Of a DNA stretch of 61,514 bases, positions 36,701 to 47,126 are shown one piece after another. Below the pieces are notes generated by a model. The model did not search any database. It saw nothing but the letters and a program-made list of their open reading frames with translations, and was not told where the DNA came from. Location: positions 1-61,514 of the forward strand of contig JBBPSI010000153.1 in NCBI GenBank assembly GCA_038093515.1, read 5' to 3'. Source of the DNA: Butyriboletus loyo (Eukaryota; Basidiomycota; Agaricomycetes; Boletales; Boletaceae). Within the stretch, counting starts at the first letter, position 1. Each line of letters begins with the position of its first letter. Position numbers and translations under genes: made by a program.

Positions 36701-36893
36701 TAACTCCATGCGAGCAGAACTACTTGGTCCTCCATCTAGATCAGCGTCCTCGGATAACACGATTCCAGATGGTCGACGAGGATCACACAACACAGAACGA
36801 CATCGTCCACCGGATAACAGACGACCTAATAGACATGACCGAAATCAGGATAACCATCGTGACAAGCGAAACCGGTTTCGCCCGCGATCTTAG
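33761..36893 (+). CDS. DUF262 protein B with long Pro/Gln-rich tail
   Basis: Paralogue of DUF262-A. The spliced N-terminal part gives DLDPEYQR-DVVW, LIDSVLRNYYIPPIIF, CIDGKQRLTSIQRFIDGQ, ANKQIVCVEY and VALTPA-ERLQAL. The second domain contains HARGRDFQCLATIGYLIENH and TRVSPIEFIMIGVLIY. The next exon (from about 35619, after a short intron in PAPAEG) encodes roughly 420 residues of disordered Pro/Gln/Ser/Asn/Gly-rich sequence, ending in a basic Arg/Asp/Asn tail (RPNRHDRNQDNHRDKRNRF). Estimated total is 850 aa. The start at 33761 follows an ATG preceded by purines (GAGGATG) and gives an acidic head (SDTSDLTDLSTDEDD). Exon junctions match A, including microexons at 34372-34387, 34441-34447 and 34512-34521. 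Protein A lacks the Pro/Gln tail. The function is unknown; the nuclear-looking tail suggests nucleic-acid or protein scaffolding. Confidence 0.82.
34372..34521 (+). other. three consecutive microexons of DUF262-B
   Basis: Exons 34372-34387 (16 nt), 34441-34447 (7 nt) and 34512-34521 (10 nt), separated by introns of 53 and 64 nt and followed by a 64-nt intron to 34586. They encode RFIDGQIPHKDS in frame with flanking exons. Lengths and phases equal those of paralogue A. Confidence 0.78.
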
Positions 36894-39815
36894 CGGCAGA
36901 CTCCTCGTGGATATCCGAGCTTCGTGAACGACTTTCGAATACCTCCTTCGTCGCCTATATTGATGAAGTGCAGTTGAACGTAATGGGACTAGCCCTCTTG
37001 CACTACACCTTTTTGGGGATCCGTGGCAGTGCAGGATGGAAATTGAAGCTTACCCACCGTTATCGATCTGTTCTCTTTTCGCCTCGTGCTGATTCTATGC
37101 CTTCCAAGATGGACCGATGATCATCGTTACGCCACATTTTGAATCATACCTGCAGTCTCATCATGATCATGACAGTATTATCGTCAATTTGTCCATTCCA
37201 TTATTCCAGTCCGCATGAAAAATGCGTCGTCTCAACTCATGTTGACGTTCCGTTTACTCGTACATTAGATTCCCCTACATTGGTTTCGTAATGTATTAAT
37301 CTGACCTTGATACCCCACCAGCGGAGCACGCTAACTAGTATCTGGAAGGCACATCATACCATGTCATAGAGCAAACATGCGTGATTCCTCCCGAAAGTGG
37401 CTGGAGTTCAAGCACTCACGAACAGATGGAGATGCGAGTCGCCGAGGCTACTGGACTAACAGTATAGCGCAATGATGGTCGTCAACAACAGCCCAATACG
37501 GATCCCTGGAATACTGCCGCATTATCAACGGGTTCCGCCCGGTGATCTAAGAAGGAATACAGAGCAAATGAACATAACGACTGCGATCAGATGAACGCGA
37601 AGAAAACAGAAAGATTCTGATGGGGTGCTTAAGATAGCGGGCGGTGGCGCCTGATGCGGATGCTTTTACGACGATAGGACGGTGGGGGGGCTACATGGTA
37701 AGCCAAACTACTGTAGCAGGATGGTGACTGCCATAGCCACGCAGGCCAATGCGACGTATGGTGAGAGACGCTCTCCTGTTTTCAAAAAAAATCCGCGGTC
37801 GGTCCAGGAATGCATCGTTGTTCGGAAAAAGAAGCGTCCACGCACCTATACGAGCCGACATGAAGAACATGCCAAAGATCCTGCGCGTTGCGTCAACACG
37901 AGAGGACGATGATACGTTGGGAGAAATGGATATACCCGTCCTTGTTTCTGTCGATGAGACGAGGCGCAACCGCGCGCACGTACGTGCACGTGCAGATCAT
38001 GAGCAGGATGACGAGGAGGAGGGATTGAAAATTGAAGAGCGCTGACTTGTGTGGTATGGTTAGTTCGGGTGGGGTGTGTCCAACATGCCATCAAATCTCA
38101 CCATGGCTGCACTTCGAGAGTCTGAAAGAAATGAATGGCTGTAATCGACGTGGCAGTTGGCAGTTGGCGGTTGGGCCAGGTCACTCCGGGCGAGAGTTGC
38201 AACCGAGCGGACCTCTTTGCCACGTGCACAGAGTTTCCTCTTTCGGTGTACTCTCAGTGGGACTTCAGCGCGTGGTCCCAGTCGAACATGACAAACTGTT
38301 TCTGTGACAGCCCCAAGTTGAGAGTTCAGAGCTCTTTCAGTGACATGTATTACTGAGGACCGATGTCAAGCCAACTCTTCTTCGGTGGATTTGAGTTGAC
38401 AGGTCTGCGTCTGGTCCAAGCTCACAGGAGGTCATACTAGTAGACACCACACGCCGGGGTGTTCGACATCTAGACCTAGACATGTGGACCTTGTGATCAC
38501 GTCACGGCGACACCAGTACCCCGGCCGCCTTGCAAGACGGGCAAGGCGGTTTTCACAGGCCAAGCGCGAGAATTGCAGCGGACATTCCTTATCGTCCCAC
38601 CCGTTTCCAGACCAGTGGTTACCACCTCTTCTTCATGCATACGATCCCAGGCACCGATACCCTGCTGGCCGTGACAGTGCCTTGTAGGTGCCCCCAGTGA
38701 CGTGGCGAAGCATTCGTTTAGATTTTTGAGAAGGTCGTATTCGTCTTGAAGACGATATGCTAGCATCACCGGCCAAGAAGTGTGCGTTGGTTACGAACGA
38801 ACCAGGTCTCACGGTGATTTTCAGCTGTTGAGGCCCATTGTCGAACCAAGTACCGAGATACCCCGATCGGACCCATGTGGGTTCCGCTGTTACGGGGAAC
38901 TGCTTGCTCATCACGGCTGGACTCATATGCTCCGAGTCTGGGACTATCCAAGCTTCGAGCAGTGCTATCTCACTAGTTATCTTTGTCTATCACCTGACAG
39001 AGCAGAACATGTGCATACGCCCTGACATGGCGGCCGACGGATCAGGTCATCGTTCGCGCCGAATCCAATCTTTCAAGTTGCAATGTCAATGTTTACGAGC
39101 TGTAAGTATCGGGAAACGGAAACACCATGCTTGGGCATGTTTTTCCGCGAGCGAGAGGTAGTCGGATTTGGGGACGCTGGATAGACTGGAAGTTATCGCC
39201 GGGGTTTCTCCATTTCCCGCAGGCCAGCCAATTGGGAAGCCCGTGAATTTTCTTGCGGGGAAGTCCCTAGTAACCCGGTGGGTGCATTACGTGCATGCGT
39301 ACGATGATAGAGATCGCTGGTGTTCAATTCGATATAATACTGGAGTTTGTTGTTATCAAATTACCAAATTGTAGCTCTGACATACATTGTAGAGGACAAA
39401 GGGAACTTGTCGCGGAGGACGGTTCGGACTTGAATCGTCACGCAAAGCAGGCTTTCCGGTATGCAGTCAAATATAGATACTGGGCAGTTCGCGCCATCGA
39501 ATGAGAACACATTAAGATGGCAGTGTTCCATCTTGATCGAATCACGAGAGGTTCGACTCGGACTACAGTCCCGCTGGTTTTCCCGGGTCTGTGGAAGAGA
39601 CTTGGAATATTCCGACTCCCCAAGGCGGACTTATCGTTCATGCGATGGGATCGTACCGCGTGGTCCCCTTCCCAGATTTGGTATGCCCTGTGCGCGATAC
39701 GTGACGAGGCGAGATCGTATCGGGAGACGAACTCTATTTCCGCCATTCTCGATCGGTGAAATACCCCCACAAAGTTCCCTCCTCCCCTCCACCGCCTTGA
39801 ATCCCCCCCCTCCCA
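36894..39815. other. 2.9-kb gap without a recognisable gene
   Basis: Several short open frames exist on both strands (for example 37682-38045 and 39438-39911), but they overlap each other and show no domain. The composition is still like the genic part of the window and not like the transposon island. It could hold an undetected small multi-exon gene. Confidence 0.35.
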
Positions 39816-42661
39816 ATGTCGCTCGACGAGGAGCGCAACAGCTTTGGCTCGGCTGACAAGGAGAAGAAACCAGGTGGTCAGTCGACTCTCCTTTCCTTTG
39901 CCAACATTCACTCACCAGCATCGGCTCCTCAGAAACCCTCAACGCGGCTCTTCCCCTCGAGGATTTTGATGACCCCAATATTAACAAGGATGAGGCACTC
40001 GCTGGCATACTCGGTCAGTATGTTGTATCCTGGTTCCGACGATCTCTCACACCCGCTGTCAGAGGATGACTCCCCTTACCCCGAGGTGCGCTCTGCTGTC
40101 GCAAACACAGATGATACCAGTATTCCCTGCGGAACCTTCCGTGCATGGGTGATGGGTATGTATCCGGTCTTTAGGACTGGTTCTGTCGGAGCTCAGCGAT
40201 TCCATCGCACCAGGTATCATATGGGCAGTCATCGTGCCTGGCCTAAATCAATTCTTTTTCTTCCGGTATCCATCTGTCACTATCACCAACAATGTAGCAC
40301 AACTTCTCTCTTACCCAATGGGTCGGTTGTGGGCGAGAATTGTGCCGAACTGGAAGATTTTTGGCCTCTCAATTAATCCTGGCCCGTTCACGATCAAAGA
40401 GCATGTGCTAGTGACAATGATGGCAACCATCGGGTATCAGTCCGCATACGCCGTGCGTTTACGATATTCTGGTCATACTCTGGACTGATTAGTTTGTCAA
40501 AGACCGATATCGTCGCGGTCCAAAGAGTGTACTACAATCAGATATTCAGTTTTGGCTGTACGTGTTCTTGGGTGCTGACGTTTGATTTTTGATTTTCACA
40601 TTCTTTTGCAGACCAATGGATGTTGGTCATGTCGACACAGATGATCGGTTTCTCCCTAGGAGGTGTCATGCGCCGCTTCCTGGTGGAGCCTCCTTCCATG
40701 AGTATGTGTAAATCTTGCCTGCACAATTGCTTGCTAATTCGACGTTTCAGTATGGCCCTTGAACCTGGTTAACTGCGCCCTCTTCAACACTTTGCATGCT
40801 CAAGTCTACTCCGGTATGGGCACCCGTGGGGGTCTCTCACGTGGGCGATTCTTCATCTACGTCTGGCTTGGTGGCCTTTTTTGGTACTTCTTTCCGGGTT
40901 ATCTTTTCCAGGCGCTCAGTTACTTCACTTGGGTATGCTGGATTGCGCCAGAGAACGTGGTCGTCAACCAGCTCTTCGGTTACCAGACTGGTCTCGGAAT
41001 GAGTCTCATTACCTTTGATTGGTCTCAAATTACCTATATCGGCAGTCCTCTTGCTTCCCCATGGTGGGCAGAGGCAAACGTCATCGTAGGCTTCGTCGTG
41101 TTCTTCTGGTTCGTGACACCTATCATTCACTTTACCAACACTTGGTATGGGGCGTACATGCCCATGTCGTCACGTGTTTCGTACGACAATACCGGCGCAT
41201 CTTACAACGTGTCAAGGATCCTCACACCGAACAACCAACTCAACCTCACTGCCTACCAAGAATACAGCCCTCTGTTCCTGTCGACCACATTTGCCCTTTC
41301 ATATGGCCTTTCGTTCGCATCCATCACAGCTACAATCGTCCATGCCATCCTGTTCTACCGTAAACAGATCTGGACCCAGGCACGCCGAGCTCTTCACGAG
41401 CAACCTGACATTCACGCACGTCTCATGTCCAAGTACCGCCGAGTTCCTGAATGGTGGTACATGTGCGTTTTCGTGGTCATGTTCGTATTCGGCATCGTCT
41501 GCATTGAAGTTTGGCCGACCGACTTCCCTGTCTGGGGTTTCGTGCTGGCTCTTTTGATCGCGTTCTGTTATATCATCCCCATTGGTATAATCCAAGCTAT
41601 CACCAACCAACAGATCGGCCTCAATGTTATCACCGAATTGATCGTTGGCTTTGCTATCCCTGGTCGTCCTCTCGCCATGATGTTGTTCAAGACTTGGGGA
41701 TACATTACGATGTACCAGGCACTTCAATTCGCCTCCGACTTTAAACTTGGTCATTACATGAAGATTCCTCCTCGAACGATGTTTTGGTGTCAGTTGGTTG
41801 CTACTGTAATTTCCGGGACCGTCCAGCTTGCCGTTCAGTCCTGGATGTTTACCAACATACCCGATATGTGCAGTCCCACCCAGATCAGTAAATTCATTTG
41901 CCCCAGCACAGAAGTGTTCGGGACCGCCTCTATCATCGTGCGTTATCAAAAAACGAGTTTTGACTGGGCAATTCGACGACTCACATTGCGCCCTGATTTA
42001 GTGGGGTGTTATCGGTCCTCAACGCCAATTCGCCACTGGTCAAGTATACTACGGCTTGGTCTGGTTCTTCCTCATCGGCGCTCTTTGTCCAGTTGTTGCG
42101 TGGCTCGCCCAGAAGAGATGGCCCAATAGCTGGGTCCGCTATGTCAAGTATGTCATGTTCCTTCAGCCGGCTGAACCCGGATACTGAAACATGTGGTCTA
42201 GCTTCCCCGTCATTTTCAATGGAACTGGGCTCATTCCTCCCGCGTCAGCTGTCAACTATGTTACATGGGGTATCGTCGGTTTCATATTCCAATACGTCCT
42301 CCGTCGGCGTCACTTCTCCTGGTGGGCGAAGTACAATTGTATGTATCACCCCAACTTGCACATCATCCATCCTCACTTACATCTGCTGCCACACTTGCAT
42401 AGACGTCCTCTCCGCCGCGCTCGACACAGGTCTTGCATGTTCAATTATACTTATTTTCTTCTGTCTGCAATTCCCTAAAAATGGCACGATTGGTGAAAAC
42501 AATATACTCACCTGGTGGGGGAACACCGTGTTTTTGAATAATGCCGACGGCCTTGGAACGCCACTTCGAGCGGTCAATGGAACGTTTGGGTGAGTGTCCA
42601 GAGGCAGTGGTTTTGGATTTTCTTTGTTAATCCCTCTCGGTACAGGCCTTCGACTTGGTAA
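39816..42661 (+). CDS. OPT-family oligopeptide transporter 2
   Basis: Second proton-coupled oligopeptide transporter, paralogue of 4213-7813. The first exon encodes MSLDEERNSFGSADKEKKP. Exon 2 starts after ...CTCCTCAG, and exon 3 contains [12 protein letters not shown]. Transport domain blocks are [120 protein letters not shown] and PKNGTIG. One large exon covers 40759-41938. The last exon is 16 nt (42646-42661), reached over a 56-nt intron (42590-42645), and gives FGPSTW-stop. It is the last recognisable host gene before the transposon island, and it follows DUF262-B on the same strand, as OPT1 follows DUF262-A. Confidence 0.92.
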
Positions 42662-43612
42662 AGTGGGAATCTAAACGGGGCAACATGTTGATGTACTTAT
42701 GAATCGAACGATGTATGTGATATGTAATCATATACCTACTTATACCATCGGAACGACGAGGGAAGTTATGGCAAGCCTACTCGCGGAGCACATTGGATGT
42801 CGCTTGTTGTGTTTCGCACGACGAGGAAGCCGCCATCTTCCTTTACTTGGACGGTAACCCACGAATGTTGAGTTTTTCGTTCGGCCCCACCGACAAGAAA
42901 CGTCCATTTTCTATACTAGGTCGCTCGATCGCATTCGTTCTCCGGCCATTGCATATTCGAACTCGATCACGGTGCATAGCTTGGAACAGCGATCATCTCA
43001 TACTTACAGCGTAGAACTCGTTTGTTCGCAGCAGCGGGTGATGCAGCACAGAATGCGTGTAAACCACTCCCGATTCCATCACGAATAATACTACTAGGAA
43101 ATCCCTAGTCGCTGGCAGGGGATACCAGGACCAATGACCGACTATCCTGGGCATGCATTTCCGCCACACACTCTTTCGTTTATTGTGCAAAATACTTTGA
43201 CCAATGTTGTGTTCGATGTCAGAATTGGCTTCCTGTAAGAACCAGATCCTCAAAACCCCTAATCTTCCATTCCCGACTCCCATGGTAGTGGAGGAGGGTT
43301 TTCTCAGCAGGAAATGTGCCATTCACCAAAGCAAACAGACCTGTGGGAACATCTTTCTAAATAAGGATATTTTTGTTTGTGTGTTTGTTGTACCTATTGA
43401 AAATGTGTCAAGTTCATGGATTATTCCTGTAGTAGTTTCAAAGGGGGGACCTCACAGCTTCAAGCCTATTGCTCTCCATGATGCTCTCTGGTAGAGATTA
43501 AACTGAACAAAGCTTCTCGAAATGTGAGTGTCTGTCATTTATTGTTTGCAAGTCCCTTCCTTAGTGTGTTTCCCTTGCCCATGCCCACACTGCAGGTTTT
43601 TCCCACAGGTAC
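42662..43612. other. transition from genes to transposon island
   Basis: No gene recognised. From about 43,340 the sequence becomes AT-rich and CpG-poor, like the repeats that follow. Confidence 0.4.
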
Positions 43613-43747
43613 TGTTAAAACGATAGTGTTCTGTTTCTGTATTTCACTTACAGCCACTATGTTTCTGGACTGGTCTTTATGACATCATAGTCTAGACTCA
43701 GTCATGCTTGTCACATTACAAATAGCTCTCTTTATGCTATTGGATGA
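43613..43747 (+). repeat. LTR-B fragment (5' part)
   Basis: Begins TGTTAAAACGATAGTG and aligns with the better copy at 43956 through the block ATAGCTC...CTATTGG. It breaks at GATGA just before TA, where another TA-flanked sequence begins. Confidence 0.65.
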
Positions 43748-43801
43748 TACAGTCAACTCTAATATAACCCATACCCCACATAACCCATACTCTTTGATAA
43801 C
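43748..43801. mobile_element. possible TIR remnant of a TA-targeting DNA transposon
   Basis: TA followed by CAGTCAACTCTAATATAACC interrupts LTR-B exactly where the copy at 43956 reads GACGATATGC without a break. The CAGTC start after TA is typical of Tc1/pogo elements. Only about 50 bp remain before LTR-A begins. Confidence 0.4.
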
Positions 43802-43955
43802 TGTTATAATTAAATATCTTATAACAGACTTTTGTGTTCAGACTTCACCATTTTTCCTTCAAAGGTCACATGACTCAATGCACATGATTGTGGGATAATA
43901 CATGTGTCCACAGGCTGACTAAGCATATGACATCATGTTCCAGACTGGCCCAGAC
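43802..43955 (+). repeat. LTR-A fragment (5' part)
   Basis: Starts TGTTATAATTAAATATC and matches the complete LTR-A copies through the block CTGACTAAGCATATGACATCAT. Truncated where LTR-B begins at 43956. Confidence 0.75.
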
Positions 43956-44396
43956 TGTTGAAACGGTAGTGTTCTATTTCTGTATTTCACTTACAGCCAC
44001 TACGTTTCTAGACTGGTCTATATGACATCATTGTCTAGACCTAGTCACGCTTATCACATTACAAATAGCTCTTATTATGCTATTGGACGATATGCTTAGT
44101 CTTATCTCTTATCTCTATCATATTGTCATGTATTTCATACTATACCTTATAAAGGTACTATACAGAACACAAGTACAAACACTCATGTACTGTATATAAG
44201 ACAGCCCTTATGGCTTGTCGCTTTTCTCTAGATCTTTCAGTTCTATCATCACTACTGCAATATCTCTAAGTTGAGCCTTGCTCCTTATACTCTGTTTGCG
44301 ATACTCTCACTCTCGTATTATCAGTGAGTCTTTCCACTGATAGGTTTACCCTTGCATCCTTCGTTGCCCTCGGTGCGCCTGCTCGGACTTTACCAA
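43956..44396 (+). repeat. LTR-B copy, uninterrupted
   Basis: Begins TGTTGAAACGGTAGTG. Contains a promoter-like stretch (CTTATAAAGG, about 44145-44160; TGTATATAAGAC later) and runs through GTGAGTCTTTCCACTGATAGG. The 3' end is uncertain; CA at about 44396 is a possible terminus. At 44261-44262 it has the plain TA that is occupied by a 1.56-kb Tc1 element in the copy at 55.8-57.7 kb. Confidence 0.7.
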
Positions 44397-44457
44397 TTCC
44401 GAAAGGTTATGAGCCCCGCTAGAGGCTTTTAATCTAAACATCTGTCGATTCTCGATA

Positions 44458-44931
44458 ATGTTTCCAGCCCTGCGGAACGAGAGTGCTATCGCTCTTGGTT
44501 TACTATGGGTACTCGCTTTCTTGAGTCTCATACTAGCTTCCATATGTGGTGCATCGAACATTATGTTCTTTAGCACACTATGGTTGCTAGCTGATTCTTT
44601 CATCATCGCATTACGTGTTGTTTCTCAGGATCACGATCTGACCTTACAATGGCGTTCACCTACTCACCATCATGCCTTGTCAATTAGATCGACTTCTCAC
44701 CCGAGTCCTTCTAACTTACAAGAGGTTAGTGAACGTTCTAGGCCATCCCAAAGAGTCGAGCACCATCGTCGTCGCTCCTCTTCGTATTTTCCTGCACCGC
44801 ACCACATCCGTTTTCGTACTCCTTCTCCACCACCTCCATATAATCGTCGTCGCCCTCGCACTCCAAACAACTCCGTCGAAATCAACGTCTTGTTACGCTG
44901 GAGTGCGAAACAACTAGCAGCGAGCACTTGA
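44458..44931 (+). CDS. unidentified 157-aa ORF with two predicted membrane helices
   Basis: Unrecognised. The N-terminal 60 residues contain two hydrophobic stretches (IALGLLWVLAFLSLILASI and MFFSTLWLLADSFIIAL). The rest is Ser/Arg/His/Pro-rich, with PSPPPPYNRRRPRTP. The segment keeps many CpG dinucleotides, unlike its surroundings. The 3' end runs into a repeat also found at the end of the window. It may be a protein carried by a mobile element, or an accidental open frame. Confidence 0.3.
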   Translation: MFPALRNESAIALGLLWVLAFLSLILASICGASNIMFFSTLWLLADSFIIALRVVSQDHDLTLQWRSPTHHHALSIRSTSHPSPSNLQEVSERSRPSQRVEHHRRRSSSYFPAPHHIRFRTPSPPPPYNRRRPRTPNNSVEINVLLRWSAKQLAAST

Positions 44932-45021
44932 ATAGGGGCTCGAGCCTAATCGGGAAGATGGCCGACTCGCGTAGACGACGCTATCGGGCTTCTGCAGAGC
45001 AAGTGTCGGCGAGATGTCGTA
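44895..45021. repeat. repeat shared with the right end of the window
   Basis: Nearly the same sequence, in the same orientation, occurs at about 61395-61514 (blocks GGGGCTCGAGCCTAATCGGG and GGCTTCTGCAGAGCAAGTGT). It abuts an inverted LTR-A copy. I read it as the leader region between LTR and gag of a minus-strand gypsy element. Confidence 0.65.
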
Positions 45022-45533
45022 TGGGCAACGCGCAGTCGAATGCTAGCACGTAGTACCCAGCCACAAGCGGTCCACAACAGTTTCAGGTATACACAAGTAC
45101 CTGGCAGAGATGAACTGGAGTCTCAACTTAATCCTCAACTGTTGCCAGCGAATAGACAAGTGGTTAAAACTAGGGAATCCTAGTCTAACCACGAGCCCTT
45201 TTTATATTGTACAAGGACGCGCACAGACCATGCTGTGCGTGTGAGGATTTACTATACATGGATAGACTAAAGAAGAGAAGCGCAACGGTGATTAACCACA
45301 CGAGGCGCGGGGATCAAAAAAAAGAGAAGTAAATGGAGATTAAATACATGTGTCGTGACGTCATAGAGTCTAGGCCTGGTCTAGGCCATGACATCATATG
45401 CTTAGTCAGCAAGAGATCACATGTAAGTTCTCACGATCATGTGCGCTATGTCACGTGACCTTTGAAAGTGAAAACGACTGAGTCCGAATGGAAAATGTAC
45501 GAAGTGTACGAATAAGATGTTATGATTATAACA
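45022..45533 (-). repeat. LTR-A copy, full length (512 bp)
   Basis: On the minus strand it starts TGTTATAATCATAAC and ends GTTGCCCA. It shares the LTR-A core (AGGATTCCCTAG block, CTGTTGCCAGCGAATAGAC in plus orientation). There is no matching 5-bp target duplication, consistent with being one LTR of a longer element rather than a solo LTR. Confidence 0.7.
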
Positions 45534-45590
45534 ATCTTTCAAGATGTCAACAATAACCCAAAGTCCACCTGAAATGTCACCTACTCTCTC

Positions 45591-46078
45591 ATGAAACCTG
45601 TTGATGTTCTAAAAAGGGGTTTAACCACACTCCATAATCAAATCCAAGAATGGAAAGCCAAGGTTGAGGCTGAGTTAAAAGCTGGTCAATCAATATCTGA
45701 GGTTAATGAGGCCTGGCTTGATGGTGATGGAAATTTGATAGATGAAGAAAGGGTGGTCAAGGCATTGGATAATGCATCTGATTATGAACAAGGCCTTGAC
45801 AGGTTGACCTCATGAGAGAAAACAATTGTTCAAAAGCTGCAGAAACTTGCAGGAGGTGGTGGGAAGGATATCCTGCTTGTGAGAAAGCTAAGCCTTTGGT
45901 AAGATCTCAAAAAAAAGAAGATGTGATGCTCAAGCAAAGAAACAAAATCTTAGATTGGCATAACACCAATGGTAAGATCCAGACAAAAACAGCAAATCAT
46001 TTTTGTGTGATCTATCCCAACCTCAAATTCAAGCAGCCACTTACCTCAGCATGGGTCAAAGATGAAGCAAGATGGTGA
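45591..46078 (+). pseudogene. pogo/CENP-B-type transposase N-terminal fragment
   Basis: A first frame (45591-45815) begins MKPVDVLKRGLTTLHNQI. After a TGA and frameshifts it continues with KILDWHNTNGKIQTKTANHF and LKFKQPLTSAWVKDEARW. This looks like the helix-turn-helix DNA-binding region of CENP-B/Tigger-like proteins. There is no catalytic DDE part here. Confidence 0.5.
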
Positions 46079-46097
46079 GCAGAGTATGAGAGCTTTC

Positions 46098-46255
46098 AGA
46101 ATAGTAGCAGTCTGAGCAGGTGCACTGAGGGCAATGAAGGATGCAAGGGTGAACTTATCAGCGGAAAGACTCACTGATGTAACAAGAGAGAGTATTGCAA
46201 ATAGGGGTACTTGAGGAGTTATAAAGAGCAAGGCTCAACTTAGAGATGTTGCGAA
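46098..46255 (-). repeat. inverted LTR-B fragment (3' part)
   Basis: Reverse complement matches the CTTTCC-CTGAT-TTCACCCTTGCATCC block and the TCTAAGTTGAGCCTTGCTC block of LTR-B. Truncated at the Tc1 target area and joined to LTR-A. Confidence 0.6.
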
Positions 46256-46710
46256 GGCAACGCGCAGTTGAATGCTAGCACGTAGTACCCTGCCACAGGT
46301 GGTCCAACGACAGTTGCTGCACTACACAAAGCACAGGCAAGATGTGTGATCAAGGAGCTTCAACTTAATCCTCAACTGTTGCCAGCGAATAGACAAGTGG
46401 TTAAAACTAGGGAATCCTAGTCTAACCACAAGTCTTTATATATTATATAGAGATGCGCACAGACCATGCTGTGCATGTGATGAACTACTATACATGGCTA
46501 GACTAAAGAAGAGAAGTGCAACGGTGATTAACCACACGAGGCGCAGGGATCATAAAGAAGAGAAGTAAACGGAGATTAAATACATGTGTCGTGACGTCAT
46601 AGAGTCTAGGCCTGGTCTAGGCCATGACATCATATGCTTAGTCAGCATGAGATCACATGTAAGTTCCCACAATCACATGCACTATGTCACGTGACCTTTG
46701 AAAGTGAAAA
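46256..46710 (-). repeat. LTR-A copy, inverted, 5'-truncated
   Basis: Matches 45024-45480 closely (GGCAACGCGCAGT, GAATGCTAGCACGTAGTACC and the following 400 bp). It lacks the last part up to TGTTATAAT. Confidence 0.7.
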
Positions 46711-46712
46711 TG

Positions 46713-46755
46713 GTTGTAAGTGAAATACAGAAATAGAACACTACCGTTTCAACAC
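46713..46755 (-). repeat. inverted 5' tip of LTR-B
   Basis: Reverse complement starts TGTTGAAACGGTAGTG, the first 40 bp of LTR-B, directly abutting an integrase fragment. Confidence 0.55.
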
Positions 46756-47126
46756 AGCATACCACCCTCAGATGGATGGAGAAACAGAGAGAGTCAACCA
46801 GGAAGTTGAAATGTACCTTCACATCTTTTGCGGAAATAACCCATCTATCTGGGCAGATACCATCACCCAAGCTGAATTTACACACAATCACTGCCCCCAT
46901 TTGGTCACAAGGAAATCTCCATTATTCTTGATGATGGGATATAAACCCCGTCCTTTTTCCAGCATAATCTCTGAAATGAACCTTCCAGCTGTTGAAGAAT
47001 GTCTAAAACAACTCACAGCAGCACGAAACAAAGCACTAGCAGCCCATGCCCTTGCCCAGCAGATGATGAAAGCTCAAAACACAGGGACCTTCTCTCCCTT
47101 CTCTAAAGGTGACAAAGTCTGGCTAG
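46756..47126 (+). pseudogene. Ty3/gypsy integrase C-terminal fragment
   Basis: Open frame with AYHPQMDGETERVNQEVE, WADTITQAEFTHNH, FLMMGYKPRP and FSKGDKVWL, the usual end of the integrase core of fungal gypsy elements. It comes from a different element than the one at 53 kb, judging by sequence. Cut off by LTR-A at 47127. Confidence 0.75.

Noticed and set aside
35664..36893. Separate Pro/Gln-rich gene
   Set aside because: The preceding intron (about 35564-35618) joins it in frame to the DUF262-B exon, and no promoter gap exists.
37682..38045. Possible small gene downstream of DUF262-B
   Set aside because: Frames on both strands overlap fully and none shows a domain, signal peptide or plausible splicing.
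39541..39560. tRNA B-box-like GGTTCGACTC
   Set aside because: No A-box sequence at the right distance and no cloverleaf pairing.
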